From the NCBI GenBank assembly GCA_017938985.1, contig JAGBAK010000058.1:1-64000 (forward strand): a stretch of DNA of 64,000 nt, in the 5' to 3' direction. The notes beneath the pieces were generated by a model. That model was not told where the DNA came from and made no database searches. It saw nothing but the letters and a program-made list of their open reading frames with translations. This document shows positions 34,492 to 43,892 of the stretch, in pieces (the stretch's first letter is position 1; each line of letters starts with the position of its first letter). The position numbers were made by a program, and so were the translations under genes. The DNA comes from Clostridia bacterium. Its GTDB lineage: Bacteria; Bacillota; Clostridia; Oscillospirales; Acutalibacteraceae.

Positions 34492-35919
34492 TTACCCCGC
34501 GCTGTACTGTTCGTTAACCGACAAAACAATGTTGCCGTTTTCTTCGTGTTCCTGGTTGGTTTTTGCAATATAAATTGTGCCTCTGACATCGTGACGGAAA
34601 TAGAAATAGTCTGAATAATTGCCGTCAGGATAAAGAGCGGCGTTAATTGCATCTTCACCGGGATTGCAAATAGGTCCGGGTGGGAATCCCGTTATGCTGT
34701 AGGTATCATAAGTGGGCAGATAAGTGTTTTTCTGTCCCTCAGTAATGACGTTGGTTTCATAAAGTCTCTTGACAATATAGTCCTCTGTTGAGTTACATTC
34801 AAGTTTCGGATACTGTGACGGACGGTTGAGTCTGTTATGAAGAATCTGCGAAACTATACCCATCTGGTCAGAGCTTGCCGCCTCAGACTGAATGATTGAC
34901 GCAAGAATAATGATTTCATCTCTTGTGTAGCCAAGTTCTTTGGCACGGTTATCATATTCTTCGGTCCAAACCGTCTCGGAACCGCCGAGAAGCTTTCTGA
35001 TAACGCTGTTTGCGTCGCTGTCAAGGAAAAACTCATAGGTATCGGGGCAAAGATAGCCTTCAAGAGAAAAAGGACGCTTGTTCTTGTTTTCAATAGCCTG
35101 AATGAAATCGTATTCAAAATCAGTGCCTTTAAGGGTTGCCATCAACTCATCGTAGCTGCAAACGCCCGCTTTATCAAGTCTTTCAAACATCTGTCTGAAT
35201 GTCCAGCCTTCGGGGAAAACAAGCCATACCGTTTCTTTGTTATTGTTTGAAAACTTGATATCGTTGAGCATCCCTTCAAGACCCATATTCTTTTCGAGGT
35301 AATAAACACCGCTGTTATATACAGGGTCCTTTTTGCCGGTGAAAATCTGAATAAATTTAAGATAAACCTTGCAGAAAAGCTTTTGCTTGATAAGTCCTTC
35401 ACTTTTAAGGATATCAAGGACGTCATCCGTATCTGCGTTAAGAGGAATATTAACCTCCACCTTTTCAGTGCTTCTGTTTATTGCAAGAATATCGTTAACG
35501 CAAATAATACCCAGAACAGAAAAAGCACAGGTCAGCACAAACACAAATGAACAGAAAATCAAAAGTGTATTATGCTTATTTTTACGTTTCTTCTTTTTTG
35601 CCGCAGGCTTCTTCTGAACAGGTTTAGGGGTAACGGGTGCTCTTTGTTCAGCAGTTTCCGGCACGGGCGGAACAGGCTTTATGGGTTTCCTGTTTGAAAA
35701 ATAAATCTCACCCTTGTATTTCGGCTGATAGTCATTAACAACGGGTTGCGAAACCTCATAGTCCTCAATATGAACCTCAAATTTTTTCTTTTGAACCGGA
35801 GGCGGAGTAATATTGTTGATTTCTGACGGTGCCAAGTAGTCTTTATCGTCAATATGAACCTCAAACGGTTTTTTAGGTTTCTGAGGAATTTCAGGGAAGT
35901 TGTTGTTATTTTCCACCAT
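34492..35919 (-). CDS. mltG: Endolytic transglycosylase MltG (YceG-like)
   Basis: A 475-residue membrane-bound glycan-cleaving enzyme that helps end peptidoglycan strands. A long charged/proline-rich cytoplasmic region (1-120) precedes one transmembrane segment (TLLIFCSFVFVLTCAFSVLG), a LysM-like part and the YceG catalytic domain with Glu in IILASIIQSEAAS. The cytoplasmic region holds two copies of FEVHI-D/E-D (residues 19-25 and 47-53). GGAGG precedes the ATG, which lies inside the end of the cyclo-ligase gene. Confidence 0.92.
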   Translation of the reverse strand: MVENNNNFPEIPQKPKKPFEVHIDDKDYLAPSEINNITPPPVQKKKFEVHIEDYEVSQPVVNDYQPKYKGEIYFSNRKPIKPVPPVPETAEQRAPVTPKPVQKKPAAKKKKRKNKHNTLLIFCSFVFVLTCAFSVLGIICVNDILAINRSTEKVEVNIPLNADTDDVLDILKSEGLIKQKLFCKVYLKFIQIFTGKKDPVYNSGVYYLEKNMGLEGMLNDIKFSNNNKETVWLVFPEGWTFRQMFERLDKAGVCSYDELMATLKGTDFEYDFIQAIENKNKRPFSLEGYLCPDTYEFFLDSDANSVIRKLLGGSETVWTEEYDNRAKELGYTRDEIIILASIIQSEAASSDQMGIVSQILHNRLNRPSQYPKLECNSTEDYIVKRLYETNVITEGQKNTYLPTYDTYSITGFPPGPICNPGEDAINAALYPDGNYSDYFYFRHDVRGTIYIAKTNQEHEENGNIVLSVNEQYSAG

Positions 35920-36481
35920 TAACCCTCCTTCTGATAACAGATTTTTCCGTTATGACACAATCAATTTTAACATCATATTTTTCGGCAGGCAACGAATCGG
36001 CAACAGAAATCTCTCTGCACAAGCCTGCCGTTTTAACTTTATTCATCGAAAGAAAACGGTCATAATAGCCGCCGCCATAGCCAAGCCTGTTGCCTTCACG
36101 ATCAAATGAAAGTGCAGGAACAACACAAAGTGTTTCATCACAAGGCACGGCAATAACCGCTTTATTAACGTCTACAGTAGGTATACCGAACTGCGAACAT
36201 ACAAGCTCATCGGTTGAACCGATATAATAAAAATTCATCAAACCGTCTCTGCAATGCGGAACAGCAACCTTTTTGCCGTCGGCAAGAGCTCGGTTAATAA
36301 CAGCAAAAGTATCGACCTCGCTTCTTGCAGAAACGTAAACAAAAATTTCTTTTGCAAATGAATACTCTTCGCTCAAAAATAAAAATTGAGCTATTGAGTT
36401 GTCACAAGCTTCTCTGTATTCCGAATCAAGCGAATCACGCAAAGCCGTATATTTTTTTCTTAAAAGCGTCTTATCACTCAT
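35906..36481 (-). CDS. 5-formyltetrahydrofolate cyclo-ligase
   Basis: Converts 5-formyl-THF to 5,10-methenyl-THF using ATP; about 191 residues. The N-terminal LRKKYTALRDSL and the C-terminal signature ALSFDREGNRLGYGGGYYDRF are diagnostic. The ATG at 36481 overlaps the preceding stop as ATGA; a GTG two codons earlier is possible. Folate one-carbon balance links loosely to the ZTP-controlled pfl genes in this window, but there is no direct connection. Confidence 0.93.
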   Translation of the reverse strand: MSDKTLLRKKYTALRDSLDSEYREACDNSIAQFLFLSEEYSFAKEIFVYVSARSEVDTFAVINRALADGKKVAVPHCRDGLMNFYYIGSTDELVCSQFGIPTVDVNKAVIAVPCDETLCVVPALSFDREGNRLGYGGGYYDRFLSMNKVKTAGLCREISVADSLPAEKYDVKIDCVITEKSVIRRRVNGGK

Positions 36482-37020
36482 GAACACTGTAATCCCGATT
36501 TAAGTTCAGCTGCAAAATCCTGTCCCTTGAAATATGCAACAATCGCAACACCGAAATTAACGGCGCTGCCCATACCTCTGGCAGTTATTATATTATCACA
36601 GGTACAAACATAATCATCGCTGATTGCAGCACCGATAAGTTCATCTTCAAAACCGGGGAAACAAATTGCTTCTTTGCCGTTAAGCAGGTTCTTTCTGCCG
36701 AGTATAAGCGGTGCAGCGCAGATTGCAGCAAGAAGAAGATTATTCTCTGCGCAATAATCGACAGCCTTATTGACTGTTTCATCAGCATAAAGATTTGTTG
36801 TTCCGGGCATACCTCCGGGCAGAATGACCCCCTCAACACCGTCAAACGAATTGATTTCATCATTTGTAACGTCACAAACAACGGTTATGCCGTGAGAACC
36901 TGTAACGGTTTTTGAGCCTACACCGACACTTTTAATATCAATACCCGCCCGTCTGATAACGTCAAGAGCGGCAATAGCTTCAACTTCTTCAAATCCGTTT
37001 GCAAAAAACATATATAACAT
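36478..37020 (-). CDS. DJ-1/PfpI family protein (YajL-like)
   Basis: A 180-residue class I glutamine-amidotransferase-like protein of the DJ-1 subgroup. The N-terminal ANGFEEVEAIAALDVIRRAG gives the conserved Glu, and LLAAICAAPLILG carries the nucleophilic Cys at the elbow. GGMPGTTNL is also typical. The family has been given roles in deglycation, oxidative stress and chaperoning, all debated. I take the ATG at 37020 (GAGGT upstream) over a TTG at 37038. Confidence 0.85.
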   Translation of the reverse strand: MLYMFFANGFEEVEAIAALDVIRRAGIDIKSVGVGSKTVTGSHGITVVCDVTNDEINSFDGVEGVILPGGMPGTTNLYADETVNKAVDYCAENNLLLAAICAAPLILGRKNLLNGKEAICFPGFEDELIGAAISDDYVCTCDNIITARGMGSAVNFGVAIVAYFKGQDFAAELKSGLQCS

Positions 37021-37030
37021 TGTTTCCACC

Positions 37031-37870
37031 TCAATCAAGAGTTAAATTCAAATATAAATCATTTCTGTTTTTTAGAAATTGCGATTCATCACTGATAAGC
37101 AATGCCATACCGTTATCGGCAATAAACGCACATTCAGCATCAATCGGATAGTCAACGGGAAGCTCAATTCTGAACTCTACAATTTGTTCTGCAGAAGCAA
37201 TTTGAGAAAGTACTTTTAATGCGTTTTGTAGTGTAACGCTGATTTCCTTTACACAGCAAACGGTGTCATCAACACTGTAAAGGCAATAACCTTCACAGTT
37301 CTCAAAAACTTTTCCGCCGTAATATTTATGCTGGTAAATCGCAAATTCAATTGCATCTTTATCCCAGATGAATCTGTCTGAACTTGTAAAAGCAGTTTCA
37401 CGGGCAGCAAAAACGTCGGCACAGTTTTCTGAACAACCGGGTAAAGCAGATGATTTTATCTTTAAAGCTGCGAATTTTGTTGCAAAAACTGTATTATAAC
37501 CGTGATTTTTATAAAACTCATAAAGGCTTTTTTCTGCAGGCTTAAGGCAAATCAGGTCAACTCCCCTGTCTTGAGCAAGCTTTTCGGCTTCCTTAAGCAT
37601 TTGGGCCATAATTCCTTTGCCTCTGAATTCCTTAAGAGTTGCTGCCGCATAAAGATAATAAGTTTTCAGAATCTTATCTGCAACTTTTATTTTACCGTCA
37701 AGCAAAAACAACATTGAAGCTGTTTTTCCGTTTTTCTCAGCAACCAAAGTATTTTGAGGTAAACTACGTTTATCAAGAAACATCTCAACCGCTTCTCGGG
37801 AATCACCAAAAGCTTCTTGCCACAAGGCAATTATGCCTTCTCTGTCTTTATTTTCAGACAATCTTATCAT
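37031..37870 (-). CDS. GNAT family N-acetyltransferase (two-part, Eis-like N-terminal region)
   Basis: A 279-residue protein. The first half is a GNAT domain (IALWQEAFGDS, then AAATLKEFRGKGIMAQMLKEAEK as the acetyl-CoA loop and EKSLYEFYKNHGY). The second half has no recognised motif and may form the substrate pocket or dimer contact. Substrate unknown. Start overlaps the stop of the thymidylate-kinase-like gene by 4 bases. Confidence 0.75.
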   Translation of the reverse strand: MIRLSENKDREGIIALWQEAFGDSREAVEMFLDKRSLPQNTLVAEKNGKTASMLFLLDGKIKVADKILKTYYLYAAATLKEFRGKGIMAQMLKEAEKLAQDRGVDLICLKPAEKSLYEFYKNHGYNTVFATKFAALKIKSSALPGCSENCADVFAARETAFTSSDRFIWDKDAIEFAIYQHKYYGGKVFENCEGYCLYSVDDTVCCVKEISVTLQNALKVLSQIASAEQIVEFRIELPVDYPIDAECAFIADNGMALLISDESQFLKNRNDLYLNLTLD

Positions 37871-38541
37871 AAGTCTATCCCAAGTGCCTTTGTAACAGCT
37901 TCAAACACCTTGTCCGAAATAACCTCAATCGGAAGCGGCTCGCCGTTTTCTGCGCAGCTGATACGTGTCCAGCCAAGCTTGTTGCAGGAATAATCAGCCG
38001 CTTTTCTGCAGTTATTAAGATATTCAACGTCTTTTTCGTGAATATCCTTTTTGGACTCGTCGCCCTGATATCTGCCCGTCATAAGCTTTTGCGAAACCTC
38101 AATAGGCATATCAAGATAAACAACGGCGTCGGGCTTCGGAATACCCATTTTGTTATATTCAAATTCTTCAAGCCATTCAAGATAAGCATCCCACTCTGCT
38201 TCGGGAGTTTTCGTAAGCTGATGGTAAGCGTTTGACGTTGTGTATCTGTCAGCAAGAAAGATTTCGCCGTTAAGATACTTTTCTTTCCAATAGCAATTAT
38301 AGCTGACGTATCTGTCAACCGCAAAAAAAGTTGAAGCTGCATAAGCATTAACGTCAGACGGCTTGTCACCGAATCTGCCTGCAAGATACATTTTAACAAG
38401 ACCGCAGGCAGGGTCATCGTAGTTAGGAAGCTTTATGCAATTGATTTCTACGCCTTTTTCAGCAAGTTTTTGGCGCAACAAATTCTCCTGTGTTGACTTG
38501 CCGCTGCCGTCAAGACCTTCAATTACAATGAGTTTACCCAT
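37867..38541 (-). CDS. tmk: Thymidylate kinase family protein
   Basis: P-loop nucleoside monophosphate kinase, 224 residues, expected to phosphorylate dTMP. Walker A is IEGLDGSGKST at the N-terminus, with the DRY motif in IFLADRYTTSNAYHQ and a lid-type segment rich in Lys/Glu. The sequence is somewhat unlike canonical Tmk (longer central part NYDDPACGLVKMYLAGRFG), matching the deoxynucleoside-kinase-like clostridial group. First gene of a seven-gene operon. Confidence 0.82.
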   Translation of the reverse strand: MGKLIVIEGLDGSGKSTQENLLRQKLAEKGVEINCIKLPNYDDPACGLVKMYLAGRFGDKPSDVNAYAASTFFAVDRYVSYNCYWKEKYLNGEIFLADRYTTSNAYHQLTKTPEAEWDAYLEWLEEFEYNKMGIPKPDAVVYLDMPIEVSQKLMTGRYQGDESKKDIHEKDVEYLNNCRKAADYSCNKLGWTRISCAENGEPLPIEVISDKVFEAVTKALGIDL

Positions 38542-38585
38542 ATTCTGCCTCCATAATACAACACAATTTTTAAATAATTAATAAC

Positions 38586-38614
38586 AGTATATCAAATTAA
38601 TGTGTATAAATCAA
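38586..38614 (-). promoter_or_regulatory. Promoter of the tmk-mltG operon
   Basis: Minus strand TTGATT (38614-38609), 17 bases, TATACT (38591-38586), starting only 6 bases after the end of copA and 45 bases before tmk. Confidence 0.65.
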
Positions 38615-38619
38615 TAGTT

Positions 38620-40848
38620 TTAGTTTCTTTTACGGAGCCTTAATGAATTCGTGACAACGGTAACGGAGCTTAATGACATTGCCGCCGCCGCAATCATGGG
38701 ACTCAGAAGAGGTCCGCCGAAAATATGGAGCACACCTGCGGCAACGGGAATGCAGACTACGTTATAAGCAAATGCCCAGAAAAGATTCTGTTTTATGATT
38801 CTGAACGTCTGTTTACCGGTTTTCAAAGCGGAATAAACAGCATTGAAATCATCGTTGAGCAAAACGATATCAGCGGATTCAATAGCAATATCCGTACCTG
38901 AACCAACCGCTATACCGACGTCAGCAGCGGTCAGAGACGGGGCATCATTTATACCGTCACCAACCATCGCAACGGTTTTTCCCTCAGCCTTTAATCTGTT
39001 TATGGTAATGAGCTTGTCCTCGGGCAAAAGCTCTGCAAAAACGGTTTTAATGCCTGCCTGTGAGGCAATTTCATCGGCGCAATTACGGTTATCGCCTGTA
39101 AGCATGGCAGTTTCAATACCCATGGAGTTAATTTTTGCAATGACCTCAGCAGTGCTTTGGCGTATGGAATCGGCAATCGCCGCACCGGCAGCAATTATTC
39201 CGTCAACAGAAATGAATATCACTGTTCTGCCCTTCTGCGCCGCCTCGGTATTAAAGCTTTCGCAAACTGAAAAATCAACTCCGCAACTTTCAAAAAGCTT
39301 TTTGTTTCCGCAAACAACGGCTTTACCGTTAACATTACAGGTAAGACCCATACCTGTTCTGAATTCCAAATCGGTTGATTCAAACAAATCCTCTGTCGTT
39401 GCAGTACAATATTCAGTTATCGCACGTGCAAGCGGATGCTCACTTTTCTTTTCTGCCGATGCAAAATATTTTGCGGCGGATTCTTTTTCAAAACCGTTGA
39501 AGCATACAAAATCAACTACTTCGGGTTTACCGTTTGTTATTGTGCCTGTTTTATCAAAAGCAACAACGTCAACTTTATATAGTCTTTCAAGCGCTTCGCC
39601 GCTTTTTATCAGAATACCGTCGGATGCGCTTCTGCCCATTGCAACGGTCAGAGCTGTGGGAGTTGCAAGACCGAGAGAACAAGGACAGGCAATTACAAGC
39701 ACGCAAACAAAAGCTTTAACTGCAAAAGCGAAGCTTTCACCTGCAACAAGCCAGCTAACAGCCGTCAGAACCGCAATTGTAATAACAACGGGTACAAAAA
39801 CAGAAGCAATTTTATCGGCAAGCTTTGCAATTGGAGCTTTTGTAGACTGTGCCTGCGAAACATAATCGGCAATTCTTGCGGGTGCAGATTCTTTTATGGT
39901 TGATTTAACCTCAAACTGAATATATCCGTTTGTGTTCACCGTACCGCCAAAAACCATATTGCCGGCGGTTTTTTCAACGGGAATGCTTTCGCCCGTAAGC
40001 ATTGATTCGTCAACTGTGCAAGTGCCGTTTATCACCACTCCGTCAACAGGTATTGACATACCCGATTTAACGGCGACAATATCGCCTTTTTTGAGTGTCT
40101 CTGTCTGCACTGTTTTTTCTTCACTGCCAACTATCAGAAGCGCTGTTGAAGGCGACAAATCAATGAGCTTCTCTACCGCCGAATTGGTTTTTCTTTTGCT
40201 TGCTGACTCAAGATATCTGCCGATCAGAATAAACGTTAAAATAAGTCCTGCAGATTCAAAATAAAGCTGATGAATGTACCACGTATCGCCGAAAAATACA
40301 CGGAACATTGAATATAAACTGTAAACGAACGAAGCAAGTGAACCCATTGAAATCAGCGTATCCATATTTACGTTTTTATGGATTGCCGAAACGTATGCAT
40401 TTTTATAAATGTCAAAACCGCTGAGCATTACGCACACGGCAAGGATCAGCTGAGTTATAACAAATGCCGAGGGGTGCTCCGAAGGATCAATAACACTCGG
40501 TAACGGCAAACCGACCATATGACCCATTGAAACATAAAACAAAGGTACGGCAAAAATAATTGACAAAATAAGCCTGAGCTTTGCGTGTTTTTCCTGAGCC
40601 TGAGCTTTTTTTGCGGCTTCGGTCTTGCTTTCTTCTTCAGGCAAATAAGCTTTAAAACCGGCATTGTTTACCGCAGTAATCATCTGCTCAACGGTTACTG
40701 CGCTTTCGTCATAAGAAACAAGGGCGTTTTCTCCTGCAAGGTTAACGCTGCAGAAGTCAACACCCGATAATTTTCTGATAGCTCGTTCAACGGTTGCGGA
40801 ACAGGCAGCACAGTGCATACCGTCAACCTTAAGAACTGTTTTTTTCAC
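38620..40848 (-). CDS. copA: Copper-exporting P1B-type ATPase
   Basis: A 742-residue heavy-metal pump. One N-terminal HMA domain with GMHCAACSAT (Cys 13 and 16), then membrane helices, the phosphatase TGES loop, the CPC metal site in ACPCSLGLATP, the phosphorylation site DKTGTITNG, HP in SEHPLARA and GDGINDAPSLTAADVG. CPC with an N-terminal CxxC indicates Cu(I) export. Several starts are possible; GTG 40848 is chosen from the distance to GGTGA and the HMA start. No CsoR or CopZ gene is adjacent. Confidence 0.93.
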   Translation of the reverse strand: MKKTVLKVDGMHCAACSATVERAIRKLSGVDFCSVNLAGENALVSYDESAVTVEQMITAVNNAGFKAYLPEEESKTEAAKKAQAQEKHAKLRLILSIIFAVPLFYVSMGHMVGLPLPSVIDPSEHPSAFVITQLILAVCVMLSGFDIYKNAYVSAIHKNVNMDTLISMGSLASFVYSLYSMFRVFFGDTWYIHQLYFESAGLILTFILIGRYLESASKRKTNSAVEKLIDLSPSTALLIVGSEEKTVQTETLKKGDIVAVKSGMSIPVDGVVINGTCTVDESMLTGESIPVEKTAGNMVFGGTVNTNGYIQFEVKSTIKESAPARIADYVSQAQSTKAPIAKLADKIASVFVPVVITIAVLTAVSWLVAGESFAFAVKAFVCVLVIACPCSLGLATPTALTVAMGRSASDGILIKSGEALERLYKVDVVAFDKTGTITNGKPEVVDFVCFNGFEKESAAKYFASAEKKSEHPLARAITEYCTATTEDLFESTDLEFRTGMGLTCNVNGKAVVCGNKKLFESCGVDFSVCESFNTEAAQKGRTVIFISVDGIIAAGAAIADSIRQSTAEVIAKINSMGIETAMLTGDNRNCADEIASQAGIKTVFAELLPEDKLITINRLKAEGKTVAMVGDGINDAPSLTAADVGIAVGSGTDIAIESADIVLLNDDFNAVYSALKTGKQTFRIIKQNLFWAFAYNVVCIPVAAGVLHIFGGPLLSPMIAAAAMSLSSVTVVTNSLRLRKRN

Positions 40849-40870
40849 AGATATCACCAACCTCAGCTTT

Positions 40871-40899
40871 ATTTTAACCTTTATTTTATAAAATTTCAA
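40871..40899 (-). promoter_or_regulatory. Promoter of copA
   Basis: Minus strand TTGAAA (40899-40894), 17 bases, TAAAAT (40876-40871), just before the proposed GTG start. It supports a start near 40848-40857 rather than the longer frame from 40899. Confidence 0.6.
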
Positions 40900-40917
40900 G
40901 TATCACACAACACAAAC

Positions 40918-40940
40918 ATTCAGCCTATAATCGGCTGAAT
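40918..40940 (-). terminator. Weak terminator at the end of dpaB
   Basis: Stem ATTCAGCC/GGCTGAAT (40918-40925 with 40933-40940) covers the last dpaB codons and is followed on the minus strand by a T/G-rich but interrupted run. Confidence 0.4.
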
Positions 40941-41492
40941 TTGTTTGTTTTTCAAAGCTTCAACCAGAGCAACTTCCGTTTTGGAAAAATCGGCTATCAT
41001 AGAGCGAGGTTTTTCCTTGGGATTATCCTGCCTGAACGGCACAAAATAGACGTTCTTTGTGTTCAGCAGCCTGCCGTAATTCTTTGCGGATGCAGATAAA
41101 GCGTCATTAGTTGATAATGCGATAAGAAGCGGTCTTTCGTTGCGAAGATGTGATTTTGCCGCCAGTGTAACGGGCGTATCGGTTATGCCGTTTGCAAGCT
41201 TCGCAAGCGTGTTGCCTGTGCAGGGTTCGATTATAAGAATATCAATAAGTTTTTTCGGACCGATCGGCTCAGCATCGGGTATGGTAGCGACAATTTTTTT
41301 GCCGCATATTTTTTCGATATTTTCAATATGTTCTTCTGCTTTACCAAACCTTGTATCAGTTGAGTAAGCATTAAAGGACATAATCGGAAGAACGCCGTAA
41401 CCCGAGTCAACAAGCTTTTTCATAACCTCAATTACTTCTTTAAACGTGCAAAATGAGCCGCACATTGCAAACCCAACGTTAATTTCAGCCAT
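40920..41492 (-). CDS. dpaB: Dipicolinate synthase subunit B (SpoVFB)
   Basis: Flavoprotein-like subunit of dipicolinate synthase, 190 residues, acting in the mother cell to make the spore core chelator dipicolinic acid. The N-terminus INVGFAMCGSFCTFKEVIE and IIEPCTGNTLAKLANGITDT are typical of SpoVFB. The ATG at 41492 has AGGAGG upstream and overlaps the end of dpaA by 8 bases, so the two are translated together. Confidence 0.93.
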   Translation of the reverse strand: MAEINVGFAMCGSFCTFKEVIEVMKKLVDSGYGVLPIMSFNAYSTDTRFGKAEEHIENIEKICGKKIVATIPDAEPIGPKKLIDILIIEPCTGNTLAKLANGITDTPVTLAAKSHLRNERPLLIALSTNDALSASAKNYGRLLNTKNVYFVPFRQDNPKEKPRSMIADFSKTEVALVEALKNKQIQPIIG

Positions 41493-42348
41493 AACCTTCC
41501 TCCTCAAGTATATTGAGAATGCCGTCAGCAATAATTCTGCCTGCTGTTACGGGAGCAACCTTACCCGGTAACGAGGGACAAAGAATTGCATTGATTCCAA
41601 GCTTATCCGCAGCTGCAAAATCCACCCCGTAAGGAGCTGAAGCAACGTCGATGATAAGGCAGCCTTTCTTTAATCGTTCAAGTATTTCATTGTTTATTAC
41701 TACCGACGGAACTGTATTAATTAATATCTGATAATTTTTTGCAATATCACAGAATTCATTTATAAAACAAGTATCAAAGCCTTTGATTTCGGCTTTTGCA
41801 AGATCGGAACGTTTACGTGCACATACAGTTACATCTGCTCCGAGTGATGATAAAACTTCTGCTGCAAGGCTTGCCACTCTACCGTAACCGAAAACGGCGC
41901 ACCTGCTTGAATTTACAGTATAATCAACGTTATCAATTATTACTTTGAGTATTCCCTGTACAGTCGGAACGGTATTTTTGACAGTAACGTCCTCCCGTCT
42001 GAAATAGTCATAAACTCCGCCCGCTTTTTTGGCAATTTTTGACTCAAGAGCCTTGCTTAACATTCCGCCGAAAACAACATGTTCAGCGGTCAGATGTGAA
42101 ATTATTTCATCAACCGAAATTCTTGTTTCGGTCATCGTATGAATGTATCTGCCGTCCTTTGTAACAGGTAAAGGCAGTATGATATATTTTGAGCTTTCAA
42201 TCTCTTTTTTTAAACTTTTGCTGCATAACCTTTCAGCATCAGGCAAAGCATAAGCTGCAACGTCATATCCTTTGCCGCCAAGGTAATCGGCTATATGAGT
42301 CTGACGGTTGTCACCGCCGATTATTATAAATTTGTTGTTTTTATTCAA
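41485..42348 (-). CDS. dpaA: Dipicolinate synthase subunit A (SpoVFA)
   Basis: NAD(P)-binding subunit, 287 residues. It has the SpoVFA start KFIIIGGDNRQTHIADYL, the middle DYFRREDVTVKNTVPTVQGI, the Rossmann motif AVFGYGRVASLAAEVL and the end LPGKVAPVTAGRIIADGI. It begins with TTG at 42348, supported by AAGGAGG 7 bases upstream; the earlier in-frame ATG would place that ribosome site inside the gene. A sigma-K-type promoter is 29 bases upstream. Confidence 0.93.
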   Translation of the reverse strand: MNKNNKFIIIGGDNRQTHIADYLGGKGYDVAAYALPDAERLCSKSLKKEIESSKYIILPLPVTKDGRYIHTMTETRISVDEIISHLTAEHVVFGGMLSKALESKIAKKAGGVYDYFRREDVTVKNTVPTVQGILKVIIDNVDYTVNSSRCAVFGYGRVASLAAEVLSSLGADVTVCARKRSDLAKAEIKGFDTCFINEFCDIAKNYQILINTVPSVVINNEILERLKKGCLIIDVASAPYGVDFAAADKLGINAILCPSLPGKVAPVTAGRIIADGILNILEEEGYG

Positions 42349-42376
42349 GTCAGCACCTCCTTGTGGTGTGATACTA

Positions 42377-42403
42377 TATTTTATGTGAAGCATTTCAGCT
42401 TGT
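42377..42403 (-). promoter_or_regulatory. Candidate sigma-K promoter of dpaAB
   Basis: Minus strand AC (42403-42402), 16 bases, CATAAAATA (42385-42377), matching the sigma-K consensus AC-N16/17-CATANNNTA. The spoVF operon is sigma-K-controlled in Bacillus. Pattern inference only. Confidence 0.6.
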
Positions 42404-42499
42404 TACCCTTTGAAACTCAGAAAAAGTTAAAAATACCCTTTATTTTTTATATAAGTTGTAATATAATAAATCTAACTGAAACCGAAAGGAAGATTCTGA

Positions 42500-43888
42500 A
42501 TGTTTGAAATAGATAAACTCCTCAAACAAGTCAAACGAATTCACTTTATCGGCATCGGCGGCTCGGGTATGTGTCCGCTTGCCGAGATACTCCATAAAGA
42601 AGGCTATCAGCTCAGCGGCTCCGATAACAACGAAACCGATAATCTTGCACGCATCCGTTCAATGGGTATACCCGTTGCAATGGGTCAGAAAGCTGAAAAC
42701 ATAGAAGGCGCTGAGATGATAGTGTACACCGCTGCCCTTTTAAAAGACAACCCCGAGCTTGTTGCCGCTCTTGAATCAGGTATTCCTACCTTTGAAAGAA
42801 GCAAGCTGCTCGGAGCAATAACAAGAATATATCCCAACAGTATCTGCATCAGCGGCACCCACGGCAAAACAACCGCCTGCTCAATGCTCACGCAGGTGCT
42901 TATTGAAGCCGATTTTGACCCCACGGCTGTAATCGGCGGCAAACTTCCGCTAACAGGCACAAACGGTATGGTCGGCCACAGCGAGCATATGGTGTGCGAA
43001 GCTTGCGAATTTGTTGACACATTCCTTGACCTGTCGCCCGATATCGCTGTTATTCTTAACGTTGACAAAGACCATCTTGATTATTTCAAGACATTTGACA
43101 ATCTCAAAAAGTCATTCACAAAATTCGCTTCAATGGCTACAAAAATGATTATTTTCAACGGCGATGATCTAAATACCGTTGATACTGTTGTCCCTGCAGT
43201 TGAAATATGCCAAAAACCCGTCATAACTTTCGGTCTTGATGACGGAAACATCTACCGTGCAATCAACGTTGAAATGGTTAATGAGTTTGCATCATTCGAC
43301 CTTGTCAGATACGGCGAAAAACTCGGCAGGGTTACTCTCGGTGTACCCGGCAAACACAACGTTTCAAACGCCCTTGCGGTTATTGCCGCTGCAATGGAAT
43401 CGGGTGTCAGCTTTGAACAGTGCGTTAAAGGTATATGTGATTTCAAAGGAGCCGGCAGAAGATTTGAAATTCTCGACAAAGTAAACGGCATAACAATTGC
43501 TGACGACTACGCTCACCACCCCAAAGAGCTTGAGGTAACGCTTAAAACAGCTATGAATATGGGTTATAACCGTGTATGGGCAGTTCATCAGCCTTTCACT
43601 TATTCAAGAACGTCAATGCTTTTTGATGACTTTGTTGAGGTGCTCAAAATTCCGGATAAATGCGTTCTGACAGAAATTATGGGTTCAAGAGAAGTTAACA
43701 CCTACGGCATTTACACTTCACAGCTTGCCGAGAAAATTCCGGGCAGTGTATGGTTCAACAGCTTTGACGAGGTTGCGGAATATGTTGTAAACAATGCCGA
43801 AAGCGGTGACCTTGTAATTACGCTCGGTTGCGGCGATATCTATAAAGCAGCAAAAATAATGATAAAGATGTTAAAAGAAAGGCAGTAA
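42500..43888 (+). CDS. murC: UDP-N-acetylmuramate-L-alanine ligase
   Basis: Adds L-Ala to UDP-MurNAc in cytoplasmic peptidoglycan synthesis, 462 residues. The N-terminal Rossmann loop HFIGIGGSGMCPLAEIL, the ATP loop SGTHGKTT and the downstream NVDKDHLDYF and DDYAHHPKEL of the Mur ligase family are all present. AAAGGA precedes the ATG. The upstream AT-rich stretch has a TATAAT (42462-42467) without a clear -35. Confidence 0.96.
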   Translation: MFEIDKLLKQVKRIHFIGIGGSGMCPLAEILHKEGYQLSGSDNNETDNLARIRSMGIPVAMGQKAENIEGAEMIVYTAALLKDNPELVAALESGIPTFERSKLLGAITRIYPNSICISGTHGKTTACSMLTQVLIEADFDPTAVIGGKLPLTGTNGMVGHSEHMVCEACEFVDTFLDLSPDIAVILNVDKDHLDYFKTFDNLKKSFTKFASMATKMIIFNGDDLNTVDTVVPAVEICQKPVITFGLDDGNIYRAINVEMVNEFASFDLVRYGEKLGRVTLGVPGKHNVSNALAVIAAAMESGVSFEQCVKGICDFKGAGRRFEILDKVNGITIADDYAHHPKELEVTLKTAMNMGYNRVWAVHQPFTYSRTSMLFDDFVEVLKIPDKCVLTEIMGSREVNTYGIYTSQLAEKIPGSVWFNSFDEVAEYVVNNAESGDLVITLGCGDIYKAAKIMIKMLKERQ

Positions 43889-43892
43889 AATT

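Noticed and set aside
38843..39865. 340-codon plus-strand ORF inside copA
   Set aside because: Exact antisense of a fully conserved P-type ATPase; its composition follows the codons of the real gene and there is no ribosome site.
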